Position numbers and translations under genes: made by a program
Assembly: GCA_903856875.1 (NCBI GenBank)
Contig: CAIODE010000107.1
Location: 1 to 9,510 of the forward strand
Direction of reading: 5' to 3'
Length of the DNA: 9,510 bases
DNA from: an uncultured Burkholderiales bacterium
GTDB taxonomy: Bacteria; Pseudomonadota; Gammaproteobacteria; Burkholderiales; Burkholderiaceae_C
In this document: in pieces, positions 7,288-9,510 of the stretch
Position numbering within the stretch: position 1 is the first letter of the stretch
Layout of the letters: every line of letters begins with the position of its first letter
The notes under the pieces: model-generated
Told to the model about the DNA's origin: nothing
Seen by the model: only the letters and a program-made list of their open reading frames with translations
Databases searched by the model: none

Positions 7288-7380
7288 GGAATCGTGACCG
7301 AGTGGCCGAAGGTGCTCCCCTGCTAAGGGAGTATAGGGTGTAGAGCCTTATCGAGAGTTCGAATCTCTCCGATTCCGCCA
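7288..7380 (+). tRNA. tRNA-Ser(GCU)
   Basis: This is a 93-nt class II tRNA with encoded CCA (7378-7380). The acceptor stem pairs GGAATCG (7288-7294) with CGATTCC (7370-7376). The anticodon stem CTCCC/GGGAG (7315-7319, 7327-7331) closes the loop CTGCTAA with anticodon GCT at 7322-7324, reading AGC and AGU serine codons. A long variable arm (about 7332-7352) and a GAGAG/CTCTC T-stem around TTCGAAT are as expected for serine tRNA. It has its own promoter overlapping the lysC stop and is followed by an intrinsic terminator. Confidence 0.97.
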
Positions 7381-7389
7381 GCTAAGTTT

Positions 7390-7435
7390 AAAAAGCCGTT
7401 GATTTTTGGGTTGGCGGCTTTTTTTTGGTTTTTTT
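7390..7435 (+). terminator. Rho-independent terminator after tRNA-Ser
   Basis: AAAAAGCCG (7390-7398) pairs with CGGCTTTTT (7415-7423) around a 16-nt loop, followed by a T-tract (eight T at 7419-7426, GG, then seven more T at 7429-7435). It lies 10 nt after the tRNA CCA end and should stop both the tRNA transcript and any lysC readthrough. Confidence 0.88.
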
Positions 7436-7445
7436 CTGAGCTCGC

Positions 7446-7521
7446 TGGGGAAGGATGGATTGGGCGGGCGCCTCATGCTGGTGTACCAGAAATCGTTGCC
7501 CGCCCAATCCATCCTCCCCCA
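7446..7521 (+). repeat. Long hairpin element 1 (24-bp stem, 28-nt conserved loop)
   Basis: The left arm (7446-7469) and right arm (7498-7521) are reverse complements at 23 of 24 positions; the only mismatch is A7451 against C7516. The arms contain GGATGGATTGGGCGGGC on the left. The 28-nt loop (7470-7497) contains CTCATGCTGG and ACCAGAAATCG and can form a small inner stem CTGGT/ACCAG (7478-7489). The loop is the reverse complement of the loop of element 2 at 25 of 28 positions, while the outer arms are unrelated. There is no T-tract, so it is not an ordinary terminator. Confidence 0.93.
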
Positions 7522-7569
7522 GACTGCGAACAGCAGTGATGACGCGCACAAGTTTCACGCGCACCATAA
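7522..7569 (+). other. 48-nt spacer between the two hairpin elements
   Basis: No gene is seen. It holds a small hairpin ACTGC/GCAGT (7523-7527, 7533-7537) and an 8-nt direct repeat ACGCGCAC (7542-7549 and 7557-7564). The significance of either is unknown. Confidence 0.5.
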
Positions 7570-7649
7570 GTTGAGCAGTCAAGCTGAAGGCGGCTGACGA
7601 TTTCTGGTACTCCAGCATGAGGAAGCCGCCTTCAGCTTGACTGCTCAAC
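7570..7649 (+). repeat. Long hairpin element 2 (perfect 26-bp stem, 28-nt conserved loop)
   Basis: The left arm (7570-7595, starting GTTGAGCAGTCAAGCTGAAG) is the exact reverse complement of the right arm (7624-7649). The 28-nt loop (7596-7623) contains CGATTTCTGGTAC and CCAGCATGAGG, the same core as element 1 but inverted. The innermost arm bases GGCGG/CCGCC are shared with element 1; the outer roughly 20 bp are not. The perfect stem implies recent origin or selection for the structure. Such a palindrome could form a cruciform in DNA or a very stable RNA hairpin. Confidence 0.93.
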
Positions 7650-7678
7650 GCTCCTGCCACTTGACCATTCCAGGTGTA

Positions 7679-7692
7679 CCATTTCCAAATGG
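7679..7692 (+). repeat. 14-bp palindrome across the peptidase start codon
   Basis: CCATTT (7679-7684) and AAATGG (7687-7692) are exact reverse complements around CC and span the ATG at 7689. The loop is too short for a hairpin, so if functional it would be a DNA-binding site. It is short enough to be chance. Confidence 0.3.
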
Positions 7693-9510
7693 CAATCAAA
7701 TACGGTACCTCCGGTAACGACAGACCGCTCAATGGCACGTCAGGCAATGACACCATCTACGGCTTGGAAGGCAACGATCGAATCATTACTGATGATGGCG
7801 ACGACATCGTCGATGCGGGCGATGGCGATGATGAAATCAATGGCTACCAAGGCGTGGGAAGTGCCTACACCTTCTATCCCGCCACAGGCATTAAGAAAAT
7901 ACATGGTGGCAACGGCAATGACTTCATCGTAGGTGGCTCCAGCAACGATGAGCTTTTTGGCGATGCGGGTGTCGACACACTTTACGGTCGTAACGGCAAC
8001 GACCTGCTGGATGGTGGCGACGGCGCTGACTATATGAATGGCGGTTCAGGAAACGATACTTACTATGTGTCAGATGTTTACGATTTAATAGACGACTCGA
8101 GTGGCTACGACACAGCGTATGTTTCCGCCAGCTTTGTAAAAATTCCAAGCTTCATCGAAAAAGTTATTTACATTAACGGTGCAAAAGCTTTGCCATATTG
8201 GGTCGATGCTTTGCTGCCCGATGAGGCTGCTGGAAATTACTTCGATACTTTGTTGGGCAGCTCAAATACATTTTATTACAACTTTCCAACCTCCTTGCCG
8301 TCATACGATACCAATGCTTCGCATGCCTATGGTTTCAAGACGTTTAGCAGTGTTCAAATTACCAGAACAGAAACTGCGCTTAATTACATTGCTTCCGTCA
8401 TTGATGTTCATTTTAAAAGAGCAACAACAGCGAATGCATTGGATACCTTTGTATTTGCAAACAACAATCAAGCGTCATCTGCAGGCTTAGGAAATTACCC
8501 TAGCAATTCAATGATTGGCAGCGACCTTTATTTTGACATCTCATCCTTGAATTCAAAATTTGCAGATGGGAGTTATGCTGCGCTGACGCTCATCCATGAA
8601 ATTGGCCATGGACTAGGATTGGAGCATCCGTTTTCTCATGCGCAAGCAGGGGGAGGGAGTGTGTCTGACCCGCCTTACTTGACGGGAACTGAAGAGTCCA
8701 CGGCTTGGACGGTCATGAGTTATGAGGATGCGCCAGCGCAATATTATTTGAGCTTCAGTCCCTTGGATATTGCAGCACTGCAATACATTTACGGACCCAG
8801 TCAAACTGCACGCACTGGTAATGACATCTACAAAGTATCTGCAACTGCGCCCAACTTTATTTGGGATGGCGCTGGGACGGATACGATCGATCTTTCAGAC
8901 TTGAATCAAGGCGCTACGGTTTACCTTACGCCTGGCTACTGGGGATTTGTGGGCAATCAGCAAGCAAGCAACATCACAGCTGCTGGGCAGATTACTGTTA
9001 ATTTTGGATCTGTGATTGAGAACTTAACGGGCTCTTCTTTTGCCGACAAACTTTATGGCAATGATGCCGATAACACCATTGCAGGTGGCCTTGGTAATGA
9101 TTTGTTGGAAGGTCTGGATGGCAATGATGTATTGGTAGGGGGCTTGGGCGACGATCAATTGAATGGTGGCATGGGCATTGACACGGCTGAGTTTACGGGG
9201 GTGTATGCCAATTACAGCTTTAGCATCAGCAAATCGACATTCACCTTAATCGACAAGCGAACAAATGCCGATGGCATGGATGTGTTAACCAATGTGGAGC
9301 GGTTGAAGTTCTCAGATAAATCGATCGCCATAGATTTGGATGGCCATGCTGGAATGGCTGTCAAAGTGATTGGCGCGGTACTTGGAAAAGATGCTGTCAA
9401 GAATCCTGGGTTGGTAGGGATTGGGCTGAGTTATCTGGACAATGATTTAAGCTACTCCGACTTGGGACTTCTGGCGTTAAACGCTATTGGCGCTACTACT
9501 AACGATGCCA
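7689..9510 (+). CDS. Serralysin-type (M10) metallopeptidase with RTX repeats, 3' end outside window
   Basis: The frame from the ATG at 7689 is open for 607 codons to the window end. In order: RTX calcium-binding repeats at about residues 6-125 (units such as GNDTIYGLEGND, HGGNGNDFIVGG, LDGGDGADYMNGGSGND); a zinc-metallopeptidase domain at about 165-370 with HEIGHGLGLEH (H303, H307 and H313 as zinc ligands, E304 catalytic), the Met-turn VMSYE (M343, Y345 a likely extra ligand), and LDIAALQYIYG (359-369) as in serralysins; a second RTX block at about 445-500; and a tail with NVERLKFSDKSIAIDLDG, seen in large RTX proteins of Comamonadaceae. There is no Sec signal, so export by a type I system using a C-terminal signal beyond the window is expected, with calcium-driven folding outside the cell. 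The start fits typical short RTX N termini, but only a weak AGG lies upstream. The substrate is unknown. Confidence 0.9.
   Translation, partial: MAIKYGTSGNDRPLNGTSGNDTIYGLEGNDRIITDDGDDIVDAGDGDDEINGYQGVGSAYTFYPATGIKKIHGGNGNDFIVGGSSNDELFGDAGVDTLYGRNGNDLLDGGDGADYMNGGSGNDTYYVSDVYDLIDDSSGYDTAYVSASFVKIPSFIEKVIYINGAKALPYWVDALLPDEAAGNYFDTLLGSSNTFYYNFPTSLPSYDTNASHAYGFKTFSSVQITRTETALNYIASVIDVHFKRATTANALDTFVFANNNQASSAGLGNYPSNSMIGSDLYFDISSLNSKFADGSYAALTLIHEIGHGLGLEHPFSHAQAGGGSVSDPPYLTGTEESTAWTVMSYEDAPAQYYLSFSPLDIAALQYIYGPSQTARTGNDIYKVSATAPNFIWDGAGTDTIDLSDLNQGATVYLTPGYWGFVGNQQASNITAAGQITVNFGSVIENLTGSSFADKLYGNDADNTIAGGLGNDLLEGLDGNDVLVGGLGDDQLNGGMGIDTAEFTGVYANYSFSISKSTFTLIDKRTNADGMDVLTNVERLKFSDKSIAIDLDGHAGMAVKVIGAVLGKDAVKNPGLVGIGLSYLDNDLSYSDLGLLALNAIGATTNDA

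Noticed and set aside
7446..7521. Hairpin 1 as an additional transcription terminator.
   Set aside because: No T-tract follows the stem on either strand; the real terminator is at 7390-7435.
7446..7649. The two repeats considered as a CRISPR array or integron attC pair.
   Set aside because: There are only two copies, in opposite orientation, with long self-complementary arms. There are no regular spacers, no cas genes and no conserved attC ends.
7388..7756. Open frames on both strands through the spacer (minus 7388-7756; plus 7406-7597).
   Set aside because: They run through a terminator and both hairpins. Similar peptides (LMLxYQKS) appear only because the repeated core is read in both orientations. 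No ribosome site or recognisable protein is seen.

Overview
The window looks like a chromosomal segment of a betaproteobacterium of the order Burkholderiales, most likely a Comamonadaceae relative of moderate GC content (Limnohabitans/Rhodoferax-like). This rests on protein character and on gene order: a TPR protein, ppiA, ppiB and lpxH on one strand, diverging from cysS, a DNA glycosylase gene, accA, tilS, lysC and tRNA-Ser on the other. No database search was possible, so the taxonomic statement is inference.

Positions 1-1840 (minus strand) hold a compact operon read leftwards: a secreted TPR protein, a periplasmic cyclophilin (ppiA type), a cytoplasmic cyclophilin (ppiB type) and the first 20 codons of a probable lpxH. 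Junctions are tight: a 4-nt gap, then an ATGA overlap, then a 21-nt gap. Positions 1841-1952 form a divergent promoter region that also contains a perfect 10-bp hairpin in the presumed cysS leader.

Positions 1953-7380 (plus strand) carry housekeeping genes: cysS (Cys-tRNA synthetase), an HhH-GPD 3-methyladenine DNA glycosylase coupled to it by an ATGA overlap, accA with a TTG start, tilS overlapping the end of accA, then lysC behind its own promoter, then tRNA-Ser(GCU). The tRNA has an extended -10 promoter that uses the lysC stop codon. lysC has an in-frame internal start at the position where two-subunit aspartokinases start their beta chain. A strong intrinsic terminator follows the tRNA.

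Positions 7428-7688 are non-coding and hold the most unusual structure in the window: two long hairpins, 76 and 80 nt, with stems of 24 and 26 bp. The stems are mostly unrelated in sequence, yet the two 28-nt loops are the same sequence (25 of 28) in opposite orientation. This looks like a repeat family with a conserved core and self-complementary but variable arms.

Positions 7689-9510 hold the 5' part (607 codons, open at the window end) of a large secreted metallopeptidase of the serralysin (M10) type, with RTX calcium-binding repeats on both sides of the catalytic domain. It is probably exported by a type I secretion system encoded elsewhere. The window thus runs from conserved housekeeping genes, across tRNA-Ser and a repeat-rich spacer, into accessory DNA.
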